Below, piece after piece: positions 26,935-35,097 of a DNA stretch of 35,097 nucleotides. The DNA lies in the NCBI GenBank assembly GCA_964498075.1, contig CAZCGA010000060.1, positions 1-35,097 of the forward strand, read 5' to 3'. The stretch's first letter is position 1, and each line of letters starts with the position of its first letter. Under the pieces are notes generated by a model. That model was not told the DNA's origin. It saw nothing but the letters and a program-made list of their open reading frames with translations, and made no database searches. This DNA is from CAZCGA01 sp964498075. GTDB lineage: Bacteria > Desulfobacterota > Binatia > HRBIN30. A program made the position numbers and the translations under genes.

Positions 26935-27429
26935 TCACTTTGCGCGCGCCGGGCGCGTCTTGCGGGTCCCGCCGTGGCGTTGCTTCATGAGGTCTTTGAG
27001 CTCGCGCATGAACTCCTCGACGTCCTTGAAGGAGCGGTACACCGATGCGAAGCGCACGTAGGCGACCTGGTCGAGCTTGTGCAGCTCGCGCATGATCGCC
27101 TCGCCGATCACCGAGCTGATGATCTCTTTCTCGCCACGTTCCTGCAGGGCGAGCTCGATGCGGTCGGCCACCTGCTCGATGGCGGCGGTGCTCACCGGGC
27201 GCTTCTCGCAGGCCTTCTTCAACCCGGCGACGATCTTCTGGCGGTCGAAGACCTCGCGCCGTCCGTCCTTCTTCACGACCATCGGCAGCATCTCCTCGAC
27301 GCGCTCGTACGTCGTAAACCGCCGCTTGCAGTGAAAGCACTCGCGCCGCCGTCGGATGATGCCGCCCTCCTTGGTGAGGCGCGAGTCGATGACCCGGTTT
27401 TCGAGGTCGTGGCAAAAGGGGCACTTCAT
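26935..27429 (-). CDS. nrdR: Transcriptional repressor NrdR
   Basis: A 164-residue repressor of ribonucleotide reductase genes. The N-terminal zinc ribbon has C3, C6, C31 and C34 (MKCPFCHDLENRVIDSR, RRRRECFHCKRRFTTYER); the ATP-cone domain follows (VVKKDGRREVFDRQKIVAGL), ending with YVRFASVYRSFKDVEEF. The open frame runs 48 codons upstream, but MKCPFC is the universal NrdR start (ATG at 27429). No strong Shine-Dalgarno is seen. It heads the operon nrdR-ribD-ribBA-ribH-nusB-leuS-lptE; no NrdR box and no FMN riboswitch is apparent upstream. Confidence 0.96.
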   Translation of the reverse strand: MKCPFCHDLENRVIDSRLTKEGGIIRRRRECFHCKRRFTTYERVEEMLPMVVKKDGRREVFDRQKIVAGLKKACEKRPVSTAAIEQVADRIELALQERGEKEIISSVIGEAIMRELHKLDQVAYVRFASVYRSFKDVEEFMRELKDLMKQRHGGTRKTRPARAK

Positions 27430-27520
27430 GGAACGCTCGGTGTGGCCGACGCTTTCTACCCGCTGCCCGCGCGGCTTTGCAAGGGTGAGGTGAATCGAGG
27501 CGCTGTCCGAACCAAGTCGT

Positions 27521-27601
27521 TCAGGAGGCGAATCTCGAAAAGACGTACGGGCTGATCCACAGCGTTTCCCCATACAGCGTGCAGCGTGCCGTGTTGGTCA
27601 T
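27521..27601 (-). pseudogene. Glutathione S-transferase N-terminal fragment
   Basis: A 26-codon frame starting ATG at 27601 reads MTNTARCTLYGETLWISPY, then VFSRFAS and a TGA. 'LYGETLWISPYVFS' matches the first strand and active-site turn of YfcF-like glutathione S-transferases, which normally continue 'vFVALeEKGL'. Here the match breaks off after VFS and no other frame resumes it. I read it as the stump of a deleted gene in the 27430-27693 gap. That gap otherwise holds only the nrdR upstream region and a small CCGGC/GCCGG hairpin (27628-27640). Confidence 0.5.
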
Positions 27602-27693
27602 GGCCTCACGCTATCACGAACCCATCACCGGCCAAGCCGGCTCGTCTCCACAAGCGACGACGGTGCAGAGGGAAGGCCCGGCGGATTCTGGTG

Positions 27694-28461
27694 TCAGGCT
27701 GCAAGCTTCTCGGCAAGCTCGTCGGGGTGCGACCAGCGAGCGATTTCCGAGAGCTGGTCGACGAGCCGGAGATCCTCCGGACTCCAGATATCGAGCGTAT
27801 CGTCGAAGAGCGAGACGAAGTGGAGCGCCTCCGCGCCAACCTGCAAGTGACTGAGGTCGTACCATGCCGCGAGGACATGCTCCGCGATGCCACGCGCTGC
27901 CGCGCGGCTTCCGGTACTGAGCACATAGACAAGGGCACTGCGCTGCGGGTGTCGCGTGTGAAAGTCCGGGCTCCAGATTCGGCCCGAGCGGCCGGGGATG
28001 CGCTCTCCGCGCTCGAAGGGAATTTCCTTCTCGCGCAGAAAGTCCTCAACCTCGTCGGTGACCGACTCGACGGATCGAGTGCGCATGGTGAACCACAGGT
28101 CTGCCACCCGAAGCGCCGCTTGGGCCAACCGCGTGACGGCTTGCGCCAGCTCCTCCGGCCGTGCGACTCGCACCGCGAGCATGCCGCGGAACAGCTCGAC
28201 GCCGTGGTTCAAACAGACATCGTGGATCAGCTGACGCTGCTTGGGGGACCGACGCTGAGACACCGTCTGCATGCGCAACCAGCGCAGCGTTTCGCCGAGG
28301 TCGGAGAGCGTCGTCTGTGTCCCGCTCTCCTTCAGGAACAAGTCGATGACGTCGCCGTCCGGGTAGAGGTACGGCGTGCGGATTCTCACGTAGCCGTTGA
28401 GCGGTGCGCAGGCGAAGAGCGCGCCAATTCGCTGCGCGATCTGTTCACACGGGTCAGGCAT
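27694..28461 (-). CDS. DUF1828/DUF1829-like protein
   Basis: A 255-residue protein with two parts. The N-terminal DUF1828-type domain (about 15-60) has VRIRTPYLYPDGDVIDLFL followed by TLSDLGETLRWLRM, the 'P-y-l-DGD-i...LTD-G' pattern. The C-terminal part (about 120-255) resembles DUF1829, with 'VTDEVEDFLREKEIPFERG', 'AEHVLAAWYDLSHLQ' and 'ARWSHPDELAEKLA'. No function is established that I know of. The open frame is longer, but MPDPCEQIAQRIG (ATG at 28461, GGGAGC upstream) starts 2 bases after the stop of the His-rich gene, so the two form a tight operon. It is flanked by gene remnants on both sides, suggesting mobile or exchangeable DNA. Confidence 0.75.
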   Translation of the reverse strand: MPDPCEQIAQRIGALFACAPLNGYVRIRTPYLYPDGDVIDLFLKESGTQTTLSDLGETLRWLRMQTVSQRRSPKQRQLIHDVCLNHGVELFRGMLAVRVARPEELAQAVTRLAQAALRVADLWFTMRTRSVESVTDEVEDFLREKEIPFERGERIPGRSGRIWSPDFHTRHPQRSALVYVLSTGSRAAARGIAEHVLAAWYDLSHLQVGAEALHFVSLFDDTLDIWSPEDLRLVDQLSEIARWSHPDELAEKLAA

Positions 28462-28463
28462 TA

Positions 28464-28910
28464 TCACAGCTCCCACTGACGACGCGGCGGCGGCTGCAGC
28501 ACGCCGTTGTGGGCGATGCGCGCCTCTGAACAGAACTGTTGCCACGCTTCGACGGGATCAGACGGAGGCGCAGTGATGTCGGGTGGGACGTAAGCTTCCT
28601 TATCCCGCGCAGCGTCGGTCCACCGGTGCTTGTGCGTTTCGCCCGTGTGGTCGCAGCTCGGGTTGTGGTGGTCCTTTCCGAGATCGAGCCCGTATACGCG
28701 GCCGACGCCGCGGTGGATCAGCGCATACGTGAGCGTCTGTGCCTCCGGGTTGAAGCTGCCGCGCACGAACAATGGATATCCAATTTCCGAGGCGACCTCA
28801 GCGCGAAACTCAACGGCTGGCGACTGATCTTCGTCGTCACTCCAGGCGATGTCGCCTTCGATCCGCTTGGTCGTGTCAGCCAAGAGCGCCTCGAACTCGG
28901 CGTGTGTCAT
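28464..28910 (-). CDS. Small His/Cys-rich protein, partner of the DUF1828-type gene
   Basis: A 148-residue protein I cannot assign to a characterised family. It begins MTHAEFEALLADTTKRIEGD and has an acidic patch (WSDDEDQSPAVEFRAEV). A histidine-rich, possibly metal-binding centre follows: DLGKDHHNPSCDHTGETHKH. The end is 'DPVEAWQQFCSEARIAHNG'. The regular, charged sequence and the 2-base spacing to the DUF1828-type gene support a real, co-translated gene. The ATG at 28910 was chosen over an upstream in-frame start because that extension overlaps the DUF3800 remnant in another frame and looks random. A toxin-antitoxin or defence role is possible but only inferred from context. Confidence 0.7.
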   Translation of the reverse strand: MTHAEFEALLADTTKRIEGDIAWSDDEDQSPAVEFRAEVASEIGYPLFVRGSFNPEAQTLTYALIHRGVGRVYGLDLGKDHHNPSCDHTGETHKHRWTDAARDKEAYVPPDITAPPSDPVEAWQQFCSEARIAHNGVLQPPPRRQWEL

Positions 28911-28917
28911 GGCGGCA

Positions 28918-29055
28918 TTATCGCTCGATCGGCAGCGGCGCTGCAACCAATCGTTCCAGCGAGCAACCGCACCGGCGCGCAGCACCGCCGAGGACGAAGT
29001 GCCGGTCGGCGGGGTTGTCTTCGTTGCCAGACTCGTCCAGGTGCAGCAGGTACAT
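28918..29055 (-). pseudogene. DUF3800 N-terminal fragment
   Basis: A 45-codon frame from the ATG at 29055 begins MYLLHLDESGNEDNPADRH and continues FVLGGAA. This is the N-terminus of DUF3800 proteins (an RNase H-like fold whose 'DESG' aspartate is conserved). After GGAA the match stops and an unrelated Arg/Cys-rich tail leads to TAA, 7 bases before the His-rich gene. A full member is several times longer, so this is a remnant left by a deletion. The remaining gene-free sequence to 29283 has an imperfect hairpin (29112-29132), a 9-base direct repeat (GGGTCGGGT at 29219 and 29230) and the promoter of the Cys-rich gene. Confidence 0.6.
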
Positions 29056-29243
29056 GGCTCGTCACCACACGCGGGAAAAAGAAGGCAACTGACGATGCCC
29101 CGTAGGACATCGCGGGTCCCAGAAAGGGAACCCTATCAGTTGCAGCCGAACCGTAGGTGAGTGCGGTTGCGAATGCAAGCACGGAAGCGGCGTCGCAGGG
29201 TGGCCCCTTCATCTTTTCGGGTCGGGTACGGGTCGGGTGTAGA

Positions 29244-29273
29244 TTTACTCATATCCGGATTGCGTACTAGACT
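29244..29273 (+). promoter_or_regulatory. Candidate promoter of the Cys-rich secreted protein gene
   Basis: TTTACT (29244-29249), an 18-base spacer and TAGACT (29268-29273). Initiation would fall about 29280, 4 bases before the ATG at 29284, which has no Shine-Dalgarno. This would be a second nearly leaderless message in the window. The hexamers are only moderately good. Confidence 0.35.
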
Positions 29274-29283
29274 CGTACACACG

Positions 29284-30480
29284 ATGAACGCTCGCAACGA
29301 GAGACGACGTGCTCTCACCGTTTCAGGACACGCGGTAGCCTGGCGCATCCTTGCACGCCATGACGTTCAGGAAGGGCTCCTCTCTTTGCTGATGTTGGCT
29401 TCGGCACTGGCACCATGCCGCGTCGGCGGTGCGCAGATCACCTTGGCCCAACTGCCAACCGAATCGATCACCTTTGGCCCCGAGCGCATCAGCGCTGCCG
29501 ATTTCAACAAAGGCGGGACTCAGGATGCTATTGTGACCAGCGCCACCACTGAGAAAGTGACGGTTCTCTTCGGTGACGCCAAGGGTTCGTTCGAGGCCGC
29601 GTTGGACGTCTCCGTCGGTAGCGTCGGTGCGGTTGCGACACAAACTCCGACGCCTAGCGGTCCGGGCGATTCCTGCGACCCGAATGGTCCGAATCCATGC
29701 GATGTCGGGCTGGTCTGCAATGCCGACGGCGTCTGTTGCGAGCAAGACCACTGCCCGCGGGGCCAGCGCTGCGACATCACTGATCTGGAAGGCGTCTGCT
29801 CCAATCCGAAGGGCCCGAACGAAGATTGCCAGAAGAATGCGGACTGCGCTGAAGGACTGTCGTGCTTGTTCAAGGCGCAACTCGGCGGTTTCGTCTGCGC
29901 TGGGGTTCCCACGCCGCTGCGCACGGTGGTGGGTACCCATACTCCTACACCAAGTAGGAGTGGCGGGAGTCCCTGCACTCTCCCGCTCGAATGCGCATCG
30001 GGATACTGCGCGGATGGGGTTTGCTGTAATCGAGCGTGCGATGCCTACAACGAGTTCTGTTCGATACCAGGATTCGTCGGCACGTGCGTTGTGGCCGCGA
30101 TCCCGACACCTACGCCAACGCGAACGCCTGCTCCGCAGCCGCTGGGGGCGCCGTGCTCCCAAGGGAGCGAATGCCATTCGACCCACTGCAGTAGCGGTGT
30201 CTGTTGCGATCGTGCCTGCAGCGGACGGGACGAATTCTGCGCACTCACGGGGTTTGAGGGCACGTGCATCCCACTGTCCATTCCGTGCGTAGGTGATTGC
30301 ACGCACGACTCATTGGTTACAACCAGCGAGCTACTGACGGGCCTGAACATTCTGTTGGGCAAGTCGGAGCTCGCGCGCTGCTCGCCACTCGACGGCGACA
30401 ACAGCGGGCGCGCAACGATCGACGAGCTCGTGACTGCGATCGGCGGCGCGATGCGCAGTTGCTTCGGCGATTCGAATTGA
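29284..30480 (+). CDS. Secreted Cys-rich repeat protein with dockerin-like C-terminus
   Basis: A 398-residue exported protein of unknown role. After a long basic lead there is a hydrophobic core (LLSLLMLASALAP) and a likely signal-peptidase site near VGGAQ. One degenerate FG-GAP/VCBS-like repeat follows (ISAADFNKGGTQDAIVTS, VTVLFGDAKGSF). Then come three Cys-rich modules separated by Thr-Pro linkers (TPTPTRTPAPQP). The last two are close copies with eight cysteines each, ending in GVCC-RAC...EFC...GF-GTC. The C-terminus has two EF-hand/dockerin-like motifs (TTSELLTGLNILLG, LDGDNSGRATIDELVTAIGG) opening with CVGDC. The ATG at 29284 is chosen as the first after a promoter. A second ATG (29360) in another frame would join the signal core after a frameshift. 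Confidence 0.75.
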   Translation: MNARNERRRALTVSGHAVAWRILARHDVQEGLLSLLMLASALAPCRVGGAQITLAQLPTESITFGPERISAADFNKGGTQDAIVTSATTEKVTVLFGDAKGSFEAALDVSVGSVGAVATQTPTPSGPGDSCDPNGPNPCDVGLVCNADGVCCEQDHCPRGQRCDITDLEGVCSNPKGPNEDCQKNADCAEGLSCLFKAQLGGFVCAGVPTPLRTVVGTHTPTPSRSGGSPCTLPLECASGYCADGVCCNRACDAYNEFCSIPGFVGTCVVAAIPTPTPTRTPAPQPLGAPCSQGSECHSTHCSSGVCCDRACSGRDEFCALTGFEGTCIPLSIPCVGDCTHDSLVTTSELLTGLNILLGKSELARCSPLDGDNSGRATIDELVTAIGGAMRSCFGDSN

Positions 30481-30481
30481 T

Positions 30482-30607
30482 TCATCGGGTCCCCAGGTAC
30501 CGCGGTGTTTGATGGCCACGTCGGTGCAGCTCCTCCTGGCATGCGTCGAAGTCCATAGCGTGCGACCGATCCCAGAGCATCTCTGCCTCGACGGAAGTAG
30601 GTGGCAC
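30482..30607 (-). CDS. Possible 41-residue ORF behind the HEPN gene
   Basis: A GTG at 30607, 3 bases after the HEPN stop, opens a 41-codon frame with a protein-like, charged sequence (EAEMLWDRSHAMDFDACQEE, then LHRRGHQTPRYLGTR). It has no domain I recognise and no good ribosome-binding site. It could be a small partner of the HEPN protein, a remnant of another gene, or chance. It fills the 30481-30610 gap. Confidence 0.25.
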   Translation of the reverse strand: MPPTSVEAEMLWDRSHAMDFDACQEELHRRGHQTPRYLGTR

Positions 30608-30610
30608 TAC

Positions 30611-32050
30611 TCACCCAGACCAGGCGGAGACCCGCGGAAACCCTTTGGGTAGCGCGTCGAGATGTTTTCTGAGATGCAGCCGGCCATCGTCGCTCAGATC
30701 AAGGAGTTGAAGGAGCTGTTTTCGCGTTGGTAGCTCCGCGGACCCACGAGCCGTTGCAGTGGCACCAAAGTGGGCAAGGCAGTTGGCGAACCAAAGTATG
30801 GTACGCCGCGCGAGCTGACGAAGGTCGAGCATGTCAGCGGCGGCCACGGACCGTACCATGACGTTGCCATGAACGAGGTCGCTTCGAGTCTTGTAGAGCG
30901 TGCGGAACTGAGCAGACTCCTTCTGACCCAAGATATGCGTGAGGCGATCGCTCACGCTCTTGCGTACACCACGTTCGTCGCCTGCCAGCGCCTCCAGCGC
31001 AATGATGTGCCAGAGCAATTGATCCACACCATCGGTTTGGAACGCACGAACGAAATAGTTCATCGCGATCTCGAAGAAGTGCCACGGATGCCCCGCCGGA
31101 TACTCCGCGACTTGAGAAGCCATACTTTGCGCGAATTGTTCCAAGCGTGTCGTCGGGCCGTCTTCGAGGTCAGCGTATACGGGCTCTCGGCCGGGGGCGT
31201 AGACCGATTCCGCCTCAAGAACCGAGCAGCTCGGAACAACATCAGGGTCGCTCAAGAGAGCGTCCTCAATTGTGAGGACGATAGGCAAACCGACCCGCAC
31301 CCACCCGCCTGGTACCTCACCGTAACGCGGAGTTGCTTGCTCCCAGTCGAAGAGACTGAGCACTCGCAGAGCGCCCTCAATCGGCCTTGGCGGTGGATGG
31401 TGTGAAGGTCCAACGCTGCCAATCCCGCTGAGATCAGCGCTGATCCTGGTACTGATGGCCTCGGCTGGCCGGCATGTCTGGACCACCAGAAACCAGTACC
31501 TACAGAGTCGCGCCGTGTCAGCTGCCGCGGGCGGGTAGAACGCTCGATTTATCTCGACCTGCAGAATCTCATCCAGCTCGGACTTCGAGAATCGCCGGAT
31601 CCGGAACGAACCACAATTCACCTCGTCCTTCGAGAAGCTGACGAACTCCACTGGCGCCAGGTAGCGGACCACCACCTCTCGCTTCTCGAACGCTTCGATA
31701 TAGGTCTTGAATGCGTCTTGGGCGCGCAAGCCCTCTGTCCTCGCACTCCGAAAATACAAGCCGCCTCTTCGGAAGAAGTGCTGCACCGCCGCGGTCCACC
31801 TGTCATCCGATTTCGCGTTGTGGAAGTCGCCTCGCAGGACGGATTGGCTCGCTCGGACAAGATCGCCGAACGCAGGGCTCTCCTCAAGTGACTCCACAAT
31901 CCGACTGAGCTCAGAGTCGCGATTGCGAATCAGATTCAGTGTCTTCCGCGACGGCGCATCAGCTCGCAGTCGCGCTGTCTCCTGCAACACGAGGCGCACA
32001 TACCCGTCGAAGGCTTGCTCCAAGGAACCAATCTCCGACACGACGGCCAC
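30611..32050 (-). CDS. HEPN-domain protein (Apea-like), possible RNase
   Basis: A 479-residue protein with a C-terminal HEPN domain of the Apea-like type (about 330-450): 'FFEIAMNYFVRAFQTD', 'LLWHIIALEALAGDE', VSDRLTHILG, and the RX4H motif R389-SDLV-H394 in YKTRSDLVHGN. This Arg/His pair is the active site of HEPN ribonucleases in toxin, Abi and CRISPR proteins. The N-terminal 300 residues are not assigned. HEPN proteins like this are often found alone in defence islands, but no defence neighbour is complete here. It lies 48 bases downstream of purF on the same strand and may be read from the pur promoter. The protein appears intact. Confidence 0.75.
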   Translation of the reverse strand: MAVVSEIGSLEQAFDGYVRLVLQETARLRADAPSRKTLNLIRNRDSELSRIVESLEESPAFGDLVRASQSVLRGDFHNAKSDDRWTAAVQHFFRRGGLYFRSARTEGLRAQDAFKTYIEAFEKREVVVRYLAPVEFVSFSKDEVNCGSFRIRRFSKSELDEILQVEINRAFYPPAAADTARLCRYWFLVVQTCRPAEAISTRISADLSGIGSVGPSHHPPPRPIEGALRVLSLFDWEQATPRYGEVPGGWVRVGLPIVLTIEDALLSDPDVVPSCSVLEAESVYAPGREPVYADLEDGPTTRLEQFAQSMASQVAEYPAGHPWHFFEIAMNYFVRAFQTDGVDQLLWHIIALEALAGDERGVRKSVSDRLTHILGQKESAQFRTLYKTRSDLVHGNVMVRSVAAADMLDLRQLARRTILWFANCLAHFGATATARGSAELPTRKQLLQLLDLSDDGRLHLRKHLDALPKGFPRVSAWSG

Positions 32051-32098
32051 CTACCACTGCCGGGCTGTCACAACAGACTGGGACCCGCACCCATCCTC

Positions 32099-33511
32099 CT
32101 ACCGCTCCCGCGCCTCGAAGAGCAGGAGCTGGTGCGTGCGGCCCTGGTCGGTCACCGGCACCGGGTAGCGGCCGGTGAAGCAGGCGGCGCAGAAGCCGTT
32201 GCCCTCGCCCGGCTTCAGGAAGCTGTACATGCCGCGCTCGCTGAGGAAGCCGAGACTGTCGGCGGCGATGAACTCGCGGATCGCATCGACCGAGTTGGTG
32301 GACGCAATCAGCTCCTCCGTGGTCGGCGTGTCGACGCCGTAAAAGCACGAGCCGATGGTCGGCGGTGAGCTGATGCGTACGTGCACCTCACGCGCCCCCG
32401 CGTGCCGCACCATGTTGACGATCTTCTGGCTGGTCGTGCCACGCACGATCGAGTCGTCGACGATGACGACGCGCTTGCCGGCGAGCACGTCGGCTTGCGC
32501 GTTCAGCTTTACCTTCACGCCGAAGTGCCGGATGGCGTCCTGCGGCTCGATGAAGGTGCGGCCGACGTAGTGGTTGCGGATCAGCCCCATCTCAAACGGC
32601 AGACGCGCTTGCTCGGCAAAGCCCAACGCCGCCGGCACGCCCGAGTCGGGCACCGGCACGACGATGTCCGCGTCCGCCGGCTGCTCGATGGCGAGCTGCC
32701 GGCCGAGCTGCTTGCGCACCCCGTAGACGTTGCGATCGTAGACGCGACTGTCGGGCCGCGCGAAGTAGATGTACTCGAAGATGCAGCTGGTACGCGGCGC
32801 GGTCGGAAACGGATGGAAGCTCTCCACACCGGCGGCCGACACGCGCAGCACCTCGCCCGGCTCCAGCTCGCGTTCGTACGTCGCGCCGATGAGATCGAGG
32901 GCGCAGGTCTCCGACGCGACCACCACCGCGTCCTTGATGTGACCGAGCGCCAGCGGCCGAAAGCCGTTCGGATCCCGTGCCGCGATCAGCTCGCGCGGCG
33001 TCAGGAACACCAGCGAGTAGGCACCGCGAACCTCGGACAGCGCCGCGATGATCCGGTCGACGGTGCGCTCACCCTTCGAAGCGGCGATCAGGTGAATGAT
33101 GACCTCGGTGTCGACGGTGGACTGAAAGATCGAGCCGCGCTCCTCGAGACGCTCGCGCAGCTCCACGGCGTTGACCAGGTTGCCGTTGTGCGCGACGGCG
33201 AGGCCGCCGCGGCCGTACTCGACGACGAACGGCTGCGTGTTCTTCAGGACCGTTTGGCCAGCCGTCGAGTAGCGATTGTGGCCGATGGCCGCGTTGCCTT
33301 CGAGCTTGCGGATGATGTCCTCTTTGAACACGTCCGCCACCAGGCCAAGCCCACGGTGGGAGAAGAGGAACTCTTCCTTGGCCGAGACGATGCCCGCGGC
33401 CTCCTGGCCGCGATGCTGCAGCGCGTAGAGACTGAGGTACGCGAGGTTGGCCGCCTCCGGATGGCCGAAGATGCCGACCACACCGCACTCCTCGTGAAAA
33501 CGATCCAACAT
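32099..33511 (-). CDS. purF: Amidophosphoribosyltransferase
   Basis: A 470-residue enzyme for the first committed step of purine synthesis (PRPP plus glutamine to phosphoribosylamine). The glutaminase nucleophile is Cys9 in HEECGVVGIFGHPEA, after a short propeptide that would be cleaved. The PRPP loop is VVIVDDSIVRGTT. Four cysteines match the [4Fe-4S] ligands of the B. subtilis type: C243 (SCIFEYIYFARPDS), C389 (GSCFYGVD) and C441-x2-C444 (GFCAACFTG), so the enzyme should be an oxygen-sensitive Fe-S form. AAAGGAGG (33524-33517) precedes the ATG by 5 bases. It follows purL by 25 bases, a standard pur operon. Confidence 0.96.
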   Translation of the reverse strand: MLDRFHEECGVVGIFGHPEAANLAYLSLYALQHRGQEAAGIVSAKEEFLFSHRGLGLVADVFKEDIIRKLEGNAAIGHNRYSTAGQTVLKNTQPFVVEYGRGGLAVAHNGNLVNAVELRERLEERGSIFQSTVDTEVIIHLIAASKGERTVDRIIAALSEVRGAYSLVFLTPRELIAARDPNGFRPLALGHIKDAVVVASETCALDLIGATYERELEPGEVLRVSAAGVESFHPFPTAPRTSCIFEYIYFARPDSRVYDRNVYGVRKQLGRQLAIEQPADADIVVPVPDSGVPAALGFAEQARLPFEMGLIRNHYVGRTFIEPQDAIRHFGVKVKLNAQADVLAGKRVVIVDDSIVRGTTSQKIVNMVRHAGAREVHVRISSPPTIGSCFYGVDTPTTEELIASTNSVDAIREFIAADSLGFLSERGMYSFLKPGEGNGFCAACFTGRYPVPVTDQGRTHQLLLFEARER

Positions 33512-33536
33512 CCCCGCCTCCTTTCAGCCCCAACTT

Positions 33537-35096
<1,560 letters not shown>

Positions 35097-35097
35097 G

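Noticed and set aside
27430..27693. FMN riboswitch upstream of the nrdR-rib operon
   Set aside because: None of the conserved RFN blocks is visible; the stretch holds a gene remnant instead.

Overview
The window is GC-rich, densely packed chromosomal DNA from a Gram-negative bacterium. MurJ, the LPS-assembly lipoprotein LptE, two predicted lipoproteins and a selenocysteine operon point that way. The gene order nrdR-ribD-ribBA-ribH-nusB-leuS-lptE, CaiB/BaiF and crotonase genes in one operon, a long ATPase with an orphan C-terminal domain, and a secreted protein with a dockerin-like 'CVGDC...' tail all suggest a deltaproteobacterium-like soil lineage (Desulfobacterota/Binatota type). This placement is inferred from gene content, not from a marker-gene search.

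Layout. 1-4171: the end of rarA with a DUF2333 membrane protein, an Xre regulator facing away from asnS, then asnS coupled to a small lipoprotein. 4172-4514 has no gene but holds a large imperfect hairpin and a probable terminator. 4515-11430 (minus): selA-selB, the selenocysteine incorporation genes, followed by a 1165-residue AAA/TPR ATPase. A heptanucleotide repeat tract separates selA and selB. 11521-13803 (plus): a CCA-adding-enzyme-type nucleotidyltransferase and an Xre-RES toxin-antitoxin pair with a readable promoter and twin operators. 13822-17759 (minus): a four-gene acyl-CoA operon (ECHDC3-like crotonase, exported metallo-beta-lactamase-fold protein, quinone oxidoreductase, class III CoA transferase). 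17866-20660: mazG, murJ and rpsT. 20663-27429 (minus): the nrdR-rib-nusB-leuS-lptE operon. 27430-32050: an accessory segment with a DUF1828/DUF1829 gene and a His-rich partner, flanked by truncated pieces of a glutathione S-transferase and a DUF3800 gene, then a Cys-rich secreted protein and a HEPN-domain protein. 32099-35096 (minus): purL (partial) and purF.

How the genes work together. Most are housekeeping: translation (asnS, leuS, rpsT, selAB, CCA enzyme), riboflavin and purine synthesis, envelope assembly, nucleotide clean-up. The points most worth a second look are: (1) a RibBA whose DHBP-synthase half has lost its catalytic acidic loop and a second catalytic glutamate while the GTP cyclohydrolase II half is intact; (2) the Xre-RES promoter, where one 12-bp palindrome fills the -35/-10 spacer and an identical-arm palindrome, exactly two helical turns away, contains the start codon of a probably leaderless message; (3) the DUF1828/DUF1829 plus His-rich protein cassette lying between gene remnants; (4) an acyl-CoA operon in which the crotonase and the CoA transferase both lack their textbook catalytic acids; (5) a HEPN RNase-like gene behind purF.
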